Shown: positions 51,028-59,591 of the stretch, piece after piece
Layout of the letters: each line of letters begins with the position of its first letter
Numbering within the stretch: position 1 is the stretch's first letter
NCBI RefSeq assembly: GCF_001646665.1
Contig: NZ_LWBU01000280.1
Location: 1 to 64,000 of the forward strand
DNA length: 64,000 bases
DNA from: Streptomyces noursei
GTDB lineage: Bacteria > Actinomycetota > Actinomycetes > Streptomycetales > Streptomycetaceae
Reading direction: 5' to 3'
Notes under the pieces: model-generated
Told to the model about the DNA's origin: nothing
The model's input: the letters and a program-made list of their open reading frames with translations, nothing else
The model's database searches: none
Position numbers and translations under genes: made by a program

Positions 51028-51981
51028 TCACACGGCGGTCTGGCTCCGCCGCTCCATCGCCTGCTGGAAGAGACGGCCGGCCCGGTAGGAGGATCGGACC
51101 AGCGGACCCGACATCACACCGGAGAAGCCGATCTCGTCGGCCTCCTCCTTCAGCTCCACGAACTCCTGCGGCTTGACCCACCGCTCCACCGGGTGGTGGC
51201 GGACCGAGGGGCGCAGGTACTGGGTGATGGTGATGAGCTCGCAGCCCGCGTCGTGCAGGTGCTGGAGCGCCTCGCTGACCTCTTCGCGGGTCTCGCCCAT
51301 GCCGAGGATGAGGTTGGACTTGGTCACCAGGCCGGCCTCGCGGGCCTTGGTGATGACCTCCAGCGACCGCTCGTAGCGGAAGCCGGGGCGGATGCGCTTG
51401 AAGATCCGCGGCACGGTCTCGACGTTGTGGGCCAGCACCTCGGGGCGGGCGGAGAAGACCTCGGCGAGCTGCTCGGGCACCGCGTTGAAGTCGGGGATCA
51501 GCAGCTCGACCTTGGTGTGGCCGCCCTCGCGGCCGGCCGTCAGGGCGTGGATCTGGCGCACGGTCTCCGCGTACAGCCAGGCGCCGCCGTCCTCCAGGTC
51601 GTCGCGCGCGACGCCGGTGATGGTGGCGTAGTTCAGGTCCATCGCGACGACCGACTCGCCGACGCGGCGCGGCTCGTCCCGGTCCAGCGCCTGCGGCTTG
51701 CCCGTGTCGATCTGGCAGAAGTCGCAGCGCCGCGTGCACTGGTCACCGCCGATGAGGAAGGTGGCCTCGCGGTCCTCCCAGCATTCGAAGATGTTGGGGC
51801 AGCCCGCCTCCTGGCAGACCGTGTGGAGCCCCTCGCTCTTGACGAGTTTCTGGAGCTGGTTGTACTCGGGGCCCATCTTCGCCCGGGTCTTGATCCACTC
51901 GGGCTTGCGCTCGATGGGGGTCTGGCTGTTCCGGACCTCCAGGCGCAGCATCTTGCGTCCGTCGGGTGCGACTGCGGACAC
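51028..51981 (-). CDS. lipA: Lipoyl synthase (radical SAM)
   Basis: LipA inserts two sulfurs into octanoyl groups on the lipoyl domains of pyruvate and 2-oxoglutarate dehydrogenases and the glycine cleavage system. The 317-residue product has the auxiliary cluster motif (TVCQEAGCPNIFECW) and the radical SAM cluster motif CTRRCDFC, then YLRPSVRHHPVERWV and the closing RSSY that supplies the serine ligand of the auxiliary cluster. The GTG start at 51981 follows AGGAG. It lies downstream of lipB on the same strand, with 133 bp between them. AceE, whose complex needs lipoate, is encoded 9 kb away. Confidence 0.97.
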   Translation of the reverse strand: MSAVAPDGRKMLRLEVRNSQTPIERKPEWIKTRAKMGPEYNQLQKLVKSEGLHTVCQEAGCPNIFECWEDREATFLIGGDQCTRRCDFCQIDTGKPQALDRDEPRRVGESVVAMDLNYATITGVARDDLEDGGAWLYAETVRQIHALTAGREGGHTKVELLIPDFNAVPEQLAEVFSARPEVLAHNVETVPRIFKRIRPGFRYERSLEVITKAREAGLVTKSNLILGMGETREEVSEALQHLHDAGCELITITQYLRPSVRHHPVERWVKPQEFVELKEEADEIGFSGVMSGPLVRSSYRAGRLFQQAMERRSQTAV

Positions 51982-52114
51982 GGCTGGCTCCTACGGCTTC
52001 GATTCCTCGGCGAACACCAGGGTACGCCCGATAAAAGTGTGGCCTTCTCGACGGCCGTCGTTACGCCTGGCCAACCTCTGGCCCAAGGGGTGCATTCCCG
52101 GCGCGCCGAGCGGC

Positions 52115-52927
52115 CTAGGCGGTCGCCACGGGCTCCGCGTCCCGCCCGGTCTCCCGGGGCCTGAGCTCGGCGTTCTCCAGTACGTCACGCAGATGGCGCT
52201 CCACCACGGGCAGCACCTCGGCGATCGTCACCTCGCGGCCCAGCTCCTCCGAGAGCGAGGCCACACCCGCGTCCCGGATGCCGCACGGGACGATCCGGTC
52301 GAACCAGGTGTTGTCCGGGTTCACGTTCAGCGCGAAGCCGTGCATCGTGACGCCCTTGGCCACCCGGATGCCGATCGCGGCCAGCTTGCGGTCCTCGCGG
52401 CGCTGTCCGGCGTTGGACGGGGCGTACTCGGGCCCGTTCATCCGCGGATCGAACTCGTCGTCGTGCAGCCGAGGGTCGAAGTCCAGCGACAGACCGCCGA
52501 GCGGCGGCCGCTGCTCCACCGGGTCGCCCAGCACCCACACACCGCTGCGGCCCTCGACGCGCGAGGTCTCCAGGCCGAAGTCCGCCGCCGTGCGGATCAG
52601 CGCCTCCTCCAGGCGCCGCACGTGCGCCACCACGTCCACCGGGCGCGGCAGCTTCATGATCGGGTAACCGACGAGCTGGCCGGGACCGTGCCAGGTGATC
52701 TTGCCGCCCCGGTCGACGTCGATGACCGGCGTGCCGTCCAGGGGCCGCTCGCTGTCCTCGGTACGCCGTCCGGCCGTGTACACCGGCGGGTGCTCCAGCA
52801 GCAGGCAGGTGTCGGGAACCTCGTCGGCGAACCGGGCGGCGTGCACCTCGCGCTGCATGTCCCACGCCCGCTGGTACTCGACCGCTTCCGCGCCGAAGCC
52901 CGCATGGACGAATCGCAGCTCACTCAC
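52115..52927 (-). CDS. lipB: Lipoyl(octanoyl) transferase
   Basis: LipB moves octanoate from acyl carrier protein to the target lysine of lipoyl domains, the step before LipA. The 270-residue product has HPPVYTAGRR, DRGGKITWHGPGQLVGYPI, RKLAAIGIRVAKGVTMHGFAL with the catalytic Lys, and RIVPCGI with the catalytic Cys. It is a little longer than the E. coli enzyme, with an insertion around residues 150-175 (LDFDPRLHDDEFDPRMNGPE). The GTG at 52927 is preceded by GGGAGG. Cytoplasmic; probably co-expressed with lipA. Confidence 0.96.
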   Translation of the reverse strand: MSELRFVHAGFGAEAVEYQRAWDMQREVHAARFADEVPDTCLLLEHPPVYTAGRRTEDSERPLDGTPVIDVDRGGKITWHGPGQLVGYPIMKLPRPVDVVAHVRRLEEALIRTAADFGLETSRVEGRSGVWVLGDPVEQRPPLGGLSLDFDPRLHDDEFDPRMNGPEYAPSNAGQRREDRKLAAIGIRVAKGVTMHGFALNVNPDNTWFDRIVPCGIRDAGVASLSEELGREVTIAEVLPVVERHLRDVLENAELRPRETGRDAEPVATA

Positions 52928-53186
52928 GGCAACGCCTCCCTAGAACCTTGCAGAGTGCATTCATCGCGCCCCACGCCACTGTACGGCGGAGCCGGCGGCC
53001 GCGGACGGGCAGGTGCGCCCCTTGCACGGATCCGGGGCCGCCCGTCAGCGGCGCCCTCAATCCTCACACGATCGGATGAATCTGGGGCGAAGGTGGCGGT
53101 ACGGGCGTCGATGGCAGCTAAATTCGCGCCGTTCCAAGGGGGTCTGCACCCCGGCCCATAAGGCAAGGCAGGAGACCGCACAGCCG

Positions 53187-54668
53187 ATGACGGATCGCCC
53201 CCCGCAGCGCACCCCCAACCGCCAGCTCGCCGCCCTCATCGCCGAAGCCGGCTTCTCCAACGCCGGCCTCGCCAGACGCGTCGACCAGCTGGGCCTCGAA
53301 CACGGGCTGGACCTGCGGTACGACAAGACGTCCGTGACCCGCTGGCTGCGCGGACAGCAGCCGCGCGGCACCACACCGGCGCTGATCGCCGAGGTCTTCA
53401 CCCGCCGCCTCGGGCGCCGGCTGTCCGCCCAGGACCTCGGCCTGGACGCCTGCGCACCGGTCTACGCCGGACTCGAGTTCGCGGCCACGCCCGAGGAAGC
53501 GGTCGACATCGTCAGCGGCCTGTGGCGCAAGGACTCCGGCAGCCACGCCGAACTCCGCAAGATCGCCTTCACCCCGGCCGGGCTCGTCGTCCCGAGCCGC
53601 GACTGGCTGATCGGCCGCGCCGACGAGCGCGTCGGACGCGGCGACCCCCAGCACCCGGCCGAACCCCGCGTCCCGGCCCAGGGCCGCGCCCCCGCCGTGT
53701 CCCTCACCGCCGTCCCGGCAGCCGCCGCCGTACCGCGCCAGCGCTCCACCGACCGCGGGCCCGGACAGCGCGTCACCGGCGGCGACATCGCCGCCCTCCG
53801 GTCCGTGGGTGAGCTGTTCCGCACCCTCGACCACGCCTACGGCGGCGGGCACGCCCGCCAGGCCCTCGTGCGGTACCTGGAACACGAGGCCGAGCCCATG
53901 CTCCGCGGCGTGTACGGCGAGACGGTCGGGCGCCGGCTCTTCGGCGCGGCCGCCGACCTGACCCGGCTGGCCGGCTGGACCTCGTACGACATCGCCGCCC
54001 ACGGCCTCGCCCAGCGGTACTTCGTCCAGGCCCTGCGGCTCTCCCAGGCCGCCGGCGACCGAGCCTACGGCTCGTACGTCCTGATCACCATGAGCCGCCA
54101 GGCCGTCTACCTCGGCCACGGCCGCGAGGCCGTGCAGCTCGCCCGCGTCGCCCAGCAGGGCGTCGGCTCCTCCGCGCCGCCCGTCGTCCAGGCGATGCTC
54201 CACGCCGTCGAGGCACGCGGCCACGCCGTCCTCGGCGAGGTACGCGCCTGCACCTCCTCCCTCGTCCGGGCCGAGCGCGCCCTGGACGCCGCCCGGCCCG
54301 GCGACGACGTGCCGTACTGGGCTCGGTTCTTCGACGATGCACAGCTCGCCGACGACTTCGGCCACTGCCACCGCGACCTCCAGCAGTACCGGGCCGCCGC
54401 CCAGCACGCGGAACGCTCCCTCCAGCTGCGCGCGCCGGGCTTCGCCCGCAGCCGCCTCTTCTGCCGGATCGTCCTCGCCACCGCCCGCCTGGGCCTCGGC
54501 GAACTCGACCAGGCGTGCGCGCTCGGCGCGGAGGCCGCCCAGCAGGCCGCTGAGATGCGCTCCGCCCGCGCCGTGGAGTACGTCCGCGACTTCGAGCGTC
54601 GACTGGAGCCCTACCGGGACGCGACCGCCGTCCGGAACTATCGGGACCGGGTGGGGGCCATCGGCTGA
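53187..54668 (+). CDS. HTH/TPR-type regulator, NsdA-like
   Basis: The product is 493 residues. The N-terminal 100 residues (NRQLAALIAEAGFSNAGLAR, then DKTSVTRWLRGQQPRGTTPA) form an Xre-like helix-turn-helix as in Streptomyces regulators. A hydrophilic Ala/Pro-rich linker (about 150-210) leads to tetratricopeptide-like helical repeats (QRYFVQALRLSQAAGDRAYG, FARSRLFCRIVLATARLGLG). NsdA and relatives restrain antibiotic production and sporulation; that role is inferred, and the true target is unknown. AGGAG lies 12-13 bases before the ATG, a little far. Confidence 0.85.
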   Translation: MTDRPPQRTPNRQLAALIAEAGFSNAGLARRVDQLGLEHGLDLRYDKTSVTRWLRGQQPRGTTPALIAEVFTRRLGRRLSAQDLGLDACAPVYAGLEFAATPEEAVDIVSGLWRKDSGSHAELRKIAFTPAGLVVPSRDWLIGRADERVGRGDPQHPAEPRVPAQGRAPAVSLTAVPAAAAVPRQRSTDRGPGQRVTGGDIAALRSVGELFRTLDHAYGGGHARQALVRYLEHEAEPMLRGVYGETVGRRLFGAAADLTRLAGWTSYDIAAHGLAQRYFVQALRLSQAAGDRAYGSYVLITMSRQAVYLGHGREAVQLARVAQQGVGSSAPPVVQAMLHAVEARGHAVLGEVRACTSSLVRAERALDAARPGDDVPYWARFFDDAQLADDFGHCHRDLQQYRAAAQHAERSLQLRAPGFARSRLFCRIVLATARLGLGELDQACALGAEAAQQAAEMRSARAVEYVRDFERRLEPYRDATAVRNYRDRVGAIG

Positions 54669-54678
54669 CCCGGCCCGC

Positions 54679-54716
54679 CCGGCCCCGTGCCCGCCCGGCC
54701 GGCGGCCCGGGGCCGG
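54679..54716. terminator. Bidirectional hairpin
   Basis: CCGGCCCCG and CGGGGCCGG arms enclose a further GGCCGGCGGCC stem, between convergent genes. Confidence 0.5.
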
Positions 54717-54728
54717 ACCTGACGCCGC

Positions 54729-56000
54729 CTAGGCGGCCGCGCGCAGAGGGGGTGCCGTGTACGCCACCGGAACACCGAGGTCCCGCATGACCGCGTCCGC
54801 GGCCCGCCGCCCCGACCGGTACGCGCCCTGCACGGTGCTCGTGTCGCGGTGGTCGCCGCACACGTACAGCCCGCCCAACAGCCGCACCGGCCGCCGCGGA
54901 TCGTGCGGCGGCGGCATCGCCGGCACGGCCTCCGGATCGTGGTGGACGGCCAGCAGCTCCCAGTCGCCGGTCCCGGCGCCGTACAGGCCCGCCAGCTGCC
55001 TGCGCACCCGCTGGTCCAACCGGTCCGGCGGGGCGCCCAGCACCGTCGAACTGATCAGTACGCGCCCGTGCGGCGCCCGCGCCGGGTCGACCTCGCTCAT
55101 CACGGCCGAGTGCGACACCGGCCCCGTACGGTCGGCGTCCAGGACGAGCGCCGCGTCCGGCAGCGGCGCGACGGGCGCGGTGTGGTGCAGCACCGTGACC
55201 GGGTGGAAGCCCGGCACGCGCAGCCCCGGCAGCAGCTCGGCGGCCGCCCGGGCGCCGGTGGCCACGATCAGGGAACGGCAGCTCAGCTCCCCGTGCTCGG
55301 CCGTGACCACCTTGTTGATCGACGCGTCCTTCACATGGACCCCGGTCTTCACGGTGCCCGGCGGCAGCGCCGCCGCCAGCCGCTCCGGAAGCGCGGCGGC
55401 CCCGCCCGCGGGGACGCACAGCCGGCCACGGGCGAAGTCCCGCAGCGCCAGGTCGGCGCAGTGACTGGACGTCGTCAGGTCCGGGTCCGACAGCAGCGCC
55501 GCCAGCAGCGGGCGGACGAACCCGCTGACGGTACGCGCCGGCAGCCCGCGACCCGCGAGCGCGTCCGCCGCCGGGCGCTCCGGGCGGGCCAGCAGCCGGG
55601 AGTCACCGGTCGCCGCCAGCCGGGTCAGCACGGCGCTCAGCCGCGCCTGGTCCAGCGGGCGGGGCGTGCTCGCCAGGGCGCGCGCCCTGGCCCAGCGGGC
55701 CGCGCTCCTGCCCACCTCGCCGGTGCGGTGCAGCCGCCCCTCGCTGTGCACCAGGACGCCCGGCTCGAAGAGCCGCAGGTCGGTGCCGCCGAGGGCGGGG
55801 TACGAGGTGCTGAACAACTGGCCGGTCCGGTCCAGCCGGAAGCCGTCGACCCGCTCGGTGGCCATCCGGCCGCCGATGCGGGAACCGGCCTCCAGAACGC
55901 TCACGGTCACTCCCGCGCTGGTCAGCCGATGAGCCGCGGAAAGTCCCGCGACTCCGGCTCCTACGATGACGACGTCCGCGTGGCGTGCGTGCTTGAGCAC
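54729..56000 (-). CDS. FAD-dependent amine-oxidase-type oxidoreductase
   Basis: The product is 423 residues from a GTG preceded by GGAGGG. The FAD site is DVVIVGAGVAGLSAAHRLTS, then VLEAGSRIGGRMAT, the two arms of the amine-oxidase/phytoene-desaturase group. The C-terminus has VRLLGGLYVCGDHRDTSTVQ, AYRSGRRAADAV, the usual second FAD-contact region. It may be a protoporphyrinogen-oxidase-like or carotenoid-related enzyme, but no pathway genes are beside it. Confidence 0.88.
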   Translation of the reverse strand: MLKHARHADVVIVGAGVAGLSAAHRLTSAGVTVSVLEAGSRIGGRMATERVDGFRLDRTGQLFSTSYPALGGTDLRLFEPGVLVHSEGRLHRTGEVGRSAARWARARALASTPRPLDQARLSAVLTRLAATGDSRLLARPERPAADALAGRGLPARTVSGFVRPLLAALLSDPDLTTSSHCADLALRDFARGRLCVPAGGAAALPERLAAALPPGTVKTGVHVKDASINKVVTAEHGELSCRSLIVATGARAAAELLPGLRVPGFHPVTVLHHTAPVAPLPDAALVLDADRTGPVSHSAVMSEVDPARAPHGRVLISSTVLGAPPDRLDQRVRRQLAGLYGAGTGDWELLAVHHDPEAVPAMPPPHDPRRPVRLLGGLYVCGDHRDTSTVQGAYRSGRRAADAVMRDLGVPVAYTAPPLRAAA

Positions 56001-56292
56001 GTGTCCCTCCCCGGGGTGGCGGTTCGGTGCGTGGGGGGCTCATGCCCTTAACAGGGCGGAGGAATACCCGCGTTCGGGCTTCGAGCGTATGAGCGGGCAG
56101 TGTGCCCGGTCACACGCGCGCGCGGGGGGTCACCGAAGCAACGGGGGTCGCACGCGGCCGGAATCCTCCGGGCGGCCGCGGCGGCTCTTCGCCCGACGGT
56201 CGGGCTCGCTCCGGTGGTGCGGGTCGCCCTGCCGGGCGCCGGTTTCCGTGGGGCCCGCCCGGTGCCGGTTGCCGTGGGGTCCGCTCCGTGGC

Positions 56293-56338
56293 GGGTGTCC
56301 CGGGCTCTCGCTTCGCTCGTTTTACGCCCGGAACACCC
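56293..56338 (+). repeat. Hairpin element, left copy
   Basis: GGGTGTCCCGGGC and GCCCGGAACACCC form a 13-base stem with one mismatch, holding the loop TCTCGCTTCGCTCGTTTTAC. The right copy has the same loop on the opposite strand. Confidence 0.65.
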
Positions 56339-56412
56339 CCCACTGCGCGTTCCCCTTCCGGGGTGGGCCCGGGGTGGTTTGCGCCGGTGGGAGGGTGTCG
56401 GGGCCGGAGGCG

Positions 56413-56460
56413 GGGGGTGCTCGGACGTAAGACGAGCGAAGCGAGAGTCCGAGCATCCCC
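56413..56460 (-). repeat. Hairpin element, right copy
   Basis: Read on the minus strand, GGGGATGCTCGGAC and GTCCGAGCACCCCC flank the loop TCTCGCTTCGCTCGTCTTAC, 19 of 20 bases the same as the left copy, while the stems differ in sequence. It can also act as terminator for the epimerase gene. Confidence 0.65.
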
Positions 56461-56481
56461 CGCCGCAGGACCCGGCACCCG

Positions 56482-56553
56482 CCCCCACCCACCGGGCAGG
56501 AGCCGAACGGCCAGGCACCCCCACCCACCGGGCAGGCGCCGAACGGCGAGGCA
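56482..56553. repeat. Two-unit 36-bp direct repeat
   Basis: The words CACCCACCGGGCAGG and GCCGAACGGC recur with a 36-base period, with a few mismatches between the two units. Confidence 0.6.
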
Positions 56554-56604
56554 CCCCCCGGGCGCGGCGCCCCGCGGCGACCGAGCCCCGCCGGGCGACC
56601 CCCG

Positions 56605-57510
56605 CTAGGCCGCCGAGGCGATGGCCGCGTCGATCGTGGGGAAGGCGAAGCGGAAGCCCGAGTCCAGCAGCCGGGACGGCAGTACGCGCTGGCTGCCGAG
56701 GACGTCGGACGCGAAGTCGCCCAGCGCGATCCGCAGCGCCGGGGCGGGCACGTGCAGGAGGGCGGGGCGGCGCAGGACGCGGCCCATCGCGGCGGTGACC
56801 TCCCGGTTGGTGACCGGGTCGGGGGCCGTGAGGTTCACCGGGCCGGCCAGGGACCCGGTGTCCAGGATGTGCCGCAGCGCGGCCACCTCGTCGTGCAGGG
56901 CGATGAAGCTCCAGTACTGCTCGCCGTTGCCGAGCCGGCCGCCCAGACCGGCGCGGAACAGCGGGAACAGCCGGCCCCACGCACCGCCCTCGCGCGCCAC
57001 GACCAGCCCGGTGCGGGCGTACGCGACCCGGATGCCCGCCTCCTCCGCGGCCGTCGCGGCAGCCTCCCACTCGACGCACACCGACGGCAGGAAACCGTCC
57101 CCCGCGGGTGCCGTCTCGTCGACGGCCCGCGTGCCGGTGTCGCCGTAGTAGCCGAGCGCCGTCCCGCACAGCAGGACCTTCGGCGGGGTGTCCAGCGAGG
57201 CGACGGCCCGCGCGATCGCCGTCGTGCCGAGCACCCGGCTGTCGCGGATCTCCCGCTTGTACGCCTCGGTCCAGCGCCGCTCGCCGACGCCCGCGCCCGC
57301 GAGGTGGACGACGGCGTCGCAGCCCTCCAGGCCGGCCGTGTCGACGTGCCCCCGCGCCGGGTCCCACTCGACCTCGTCACCGGACCGCGCCGGCCGGCGC
57401 ACCAGCCGGACCACCTCGTGGCCGTCCGCCCGCAGGGAGCGGACCAGGGCCGAACCGATGAGCCCCGTGGCGCCGGTGACCGCGATACGAGCGATACCGA
57501 TATGTTTCAT
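56605..57510 (-). CDS. TIGR01777-family (YfcH-like) epimerase
   Basis: The product is 301 residues. The Rossmann motif RIAVTGATGLIGSALVRSLR is near the N-terminus; VVHLAGAGVGERRWTEAYKR and CGTALGYYGDTGTRAVDE are family marks, and the C-terminal LPSRLLDSGFRFAFPTIDAA closes the DUF1731 tail. The substrate of the family is unknown. It diverges from the GNAT gene with 33 bp between starts, so promoters must be compact. Confidence 0.88.
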   Translation of the reverse strand: MKHIGIARIAVTGATGLIGSALVRSLRADGHEVVRLVRRPARSGDEVEWDPARGHVDTAGLEGCDAVVHLAGAGVGERRWTEAYKREIRDSRVLGTTAIARAVASLDTPPKVLLCGTALGYYGDTGTRAVDETAPAGDGFLPSVCVEWEAAATAAEEAGIRVAYARTGLVVAREGGAWGRLFPLFRAGLGGRLGNGEQYWSFIALHDEVAALRHILDTGSLAGPVNLTAPDPVTNREVTAAMGRVLRRPALLHVPAPALRIALGDFASDVLGSQRVLPSRLLDSGFRFAFPTIDAAIASAA

Positions 57511-57543
57511 GGCCCCATCCTGCCGCGTGGCACAGTGTCGGGC

Positions 57544-58041
57544 ATGACCACCCCGCTCATACGTCCCGCCCGTCCCGAGGACGACGACGCCCTCGGTCAG
57601 CTCGACCGCGACACCTGGTCGCCGCTGCACGCCGTGGTGCCGAGGCCGCAGCCGCCGTTCGACCCGTTCTTCGACTCGAACCACCGCCCGCAGGACTTCC
57701 TGGTCGCCGAGGCCGAGGACGGCACCCTGACGGGTTACATCCGTCTCGTGCCCCCCACGCGTCTCGCCTGCAACCGGCACGTACGCCAGATCCAGGGGCT
57801 CGCCGTCGCCGACCGGGCGCGCGGGCGCGGCGTGGCGCGGGCCCTGCTGCGCGCGGCGTGCGAGGAGGCCGCCCGCCAGGGAGCCACCCGCGTCACGCTG
57901 CGGGTCCTCGGTCACAACAAGCCCGCGCGCAGCCTGTACGCCTCGGAGGGCTTCGTCGTCGAGGGCGTCCTGCCGGGGGAGTTCTTCCTGGACGGGCGGT
58001 ACGTCGACGATGTGCTCATGGGCCGCGCCCTGCCGGTCTGA
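57544..58041 (+). CDS. GNAT-family N-acetyltransferase
   Basis: The product is 165 residues. The acetyl-CoA site is IQGLAVADRARGRGVARALL, with the R/Q-x-x-G-x-G/A pattern, followed by RVTLRVLGHNKPARSLYASE and GFVVEGVL. The acceptor is unknown. There is no ribosome-binding site, so it may be leaderless. Its stop codon is next to that of the DUF4240 gene: TGATCA (58039-58044) encodes both stops on opposite strands. Confidence 0.9.
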   Translation: MTTPLIRPARPEDDDALGQLDRDTWSPLHAVVPRPQPPFDPFFDSNHRPQDFLVAEAEDGTLTGYIRLVPPTRLACNRHVRQIQGLAVADRARGRGVARALLRAACEEAARQGATRVTLRVLGHNKPARSLYASEGFVVEGVLPGEFFLDGRYVDDVLMGRALPV

Positions 58042-58560
58042 TCACACGCCGAAGCGGTCCCACAGCCGGGGGAAGCGCTCTTCCAGCGCCGTGTCGTCGT
58101 CGAAGTCGAACGGCGTGCCCTCCGGTTCGGGGGCCTGCGGCGGGATGCCCAGATCCGGCGCGACGGCACCGGTGAGCTGCTCGTACGCCTCGTCCGCCGC
58201 GTACCCCAGTTCCTCGCCGTCCCCGTCGATCTCCTCGTCGAAGTCGTCCAGCAGCTCCGCCAGCGAGTCCGGCTCGTGCACCGCGCCCTCGAACACCTCC
58301 CGGCCCTGGCCGATCAGCCAGCAGCGGAAGTAGTCGAACGCGTCGTCGCTCGCACCGCCCAGCAGCACGGCGGCCGCGCCCCACAGGTCCCAGGTGTACG
58401 CCCGGTTGTAGCGGGCCTCGAAGTGCCGGGCGAAGTCCAGCACGGAGTCGGGGTCGAGCCGCAGCAGCCGTTCGACGAGCAGTTCGGCGTGGTCCTCGGG
58501 GTCGCCCTCGGCGGCCTCGCGGGTCGTGTCGATGATCTCCCAGAACTCCGTTTCGTCCAT
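58042..58560 (-). CDS. DUF4240 protein
   Basis: The product is about 172 residues. It begins MDETEFWEIIDTTREAAEGD, as in DUF4240, followed by LVERLLRLDPDSVLDFARHF and DDAFDYFRCWLIGQGREVFE. It is acidic, with no signal or membrane span. The family is of unknown function and is often near toxin-immunity or SMI1-like genes. A GTG one codon earlier (58563) is an alternative start. Confidence 0.82.
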   Translation of the reverse strand: MDETEFWEIIDTTREAAEGDPEDHAELLVERLLRLDPDSVLDFARHFEARYNRAYTWDLWGAAAVLLGGASDDAFDYFRCWLIGQGREVFEGAVHEPDSLAELLDDFDEEIDGDGEELGYAADEAYEQLTGAVAPDLGIPPQAPEPEGTPFDFDDDTALEERFPRLWDRFGV

Positions 58561-58658
58561 CACGGGACAAGCATCCTGGGTCGCGGGTGACCGTGCACGC
58601 GGAGCGGCCGAAATGAAACCGGACAGAGGATGTCTTCTTTGCCGGGCACCGTGGTCTT

Positions 58659-59591
58659 ATGACGAACGACTCGACGCACAGCAGCGCACTCGCCGGCACC
58701 ATCGCCCTCGTCGCGGGCGCCACCCGGGGCGCGGGCCGGGCCATCGCCGTACAGCTCGGCGCCGCCGGGGCGACCGTGTACGTCACCGGCCGCACCACGC
58801 GGGACGGCGTCAGCGAGGTGGGGCGCCCGACCGAGACCATCGAGGAGACCGCCGAGCTGGTCACCGCGGCGGGCGGTGAAGGCATCGCCGTACCGGTCGA
58901 CCACCTCGTACCCGACCGGGTCCGCGCGCTGGTCGCCCGGATCGACGAGGAGCACGGGCGCCTCGACGTCCTGGTGAACAGCCTGTGGGGCGGCGACCAC
59001 CTCATCCCCTGGGGGAAGAAGATGTGGGAGACCGACCTCGACCAGGGACTGCGGATGCTGGAGCTCGGGGTGCGCAGCCATGTCATCACCAGCAGCTGCG
59101 CGCTGCCGCTGCTGATCCGCAACCCGGGCGGGCTGGTCGTGGAGATGACGGACGGAACGGCCGAGTACAACACGCGGTTCCGCGAGAACTTCTACTTCGA
59201 CCTCGCCAAGACCGCCCCGCTGCGCATGGCCTTCAGCCTCGGCGAGGACCTGAAGGAGGTGGGCGGCACGGCGGTGGCGCTCAGCCCCGGGTACCTCCGC
59301 TCGGAGGCGATGCTGGACATCTACGGCGTGACGGAGGAGAACTGGCGGGACGCCGTCGCCGAGCACCCGCACTTCGCGATCGCCGAGTCGCCCGCGTACG
59401 TCGGGCGGGCCGTCGCCGCGCTCGCCGCCGACCCCGGCCGGCACCGCTGGAACGGACGGTCGCTCTCCAGCGGGCAGCTCGCCCAGGAGTACGGCTTCAC
59501 CGACACCGACGGGTCGCGGCCCGACGGCTGGGCGTACTTCATCGACGTCGTGCACGGGGGCAAGGACGCCACCGCCGACGACTACCGGTAG
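58659..59591 (+). CDS. Short-chain dehydrogenase/reductase
   Basis: The product is 310 residues. The cofactor site is ALVAGATRGAGRAIAVQLG, with TGRTTRD after the second strand suggesting NADP. The active site region is TDGTAEYNTRFRENFYFDLAK, in which Tyr and Lys of YFDLAK form the YxxxK pair. The substrate is unknown. It overlaps the convergent WYL gene by ten bases at their 3' ends. Confidence 0.9.
   Translation: MTNDSTHSSALAGTIALVAGATRGAGRAIAVQLGAAGATVYVTGRTTRDGVSEVGRPTETIEETAELVTAAGGEGIAVPVDHLVPDRVRALVARIDEEHGRLDVLVNSLWGGDHLIPWGKKMWETDLDQGLRMLELGVRSHVITSSCALPLLIRNPGGLVVEMTDGTAEYNTRFRENFYFDLAKTAPLRMAFSLGEDLKEVGGTAVALSPGYLRSEAMLDIYGVTEENWRDAVAEHPHFAIAESPAYVGRAVAALAADPGRHRWNGRSLSSGQLAQEYGFTDTDGSRPDGWAYFIDVVHGGKDATADDYR

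Larger units (their letters stand above)
56001..56604. other. Repeat-bearing 600-bp intergenic gap
   Basis: No supported gene. The gap contains two hairpins with a shared loop (56293-56338 and 56413-56460) and a two-unit 36-bp direct repeat (56482-56553), annotated below. It includes the promoter side of the FAD oxidoreductase and the 3' side of the epimerase gene. Confidence 0.6.
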
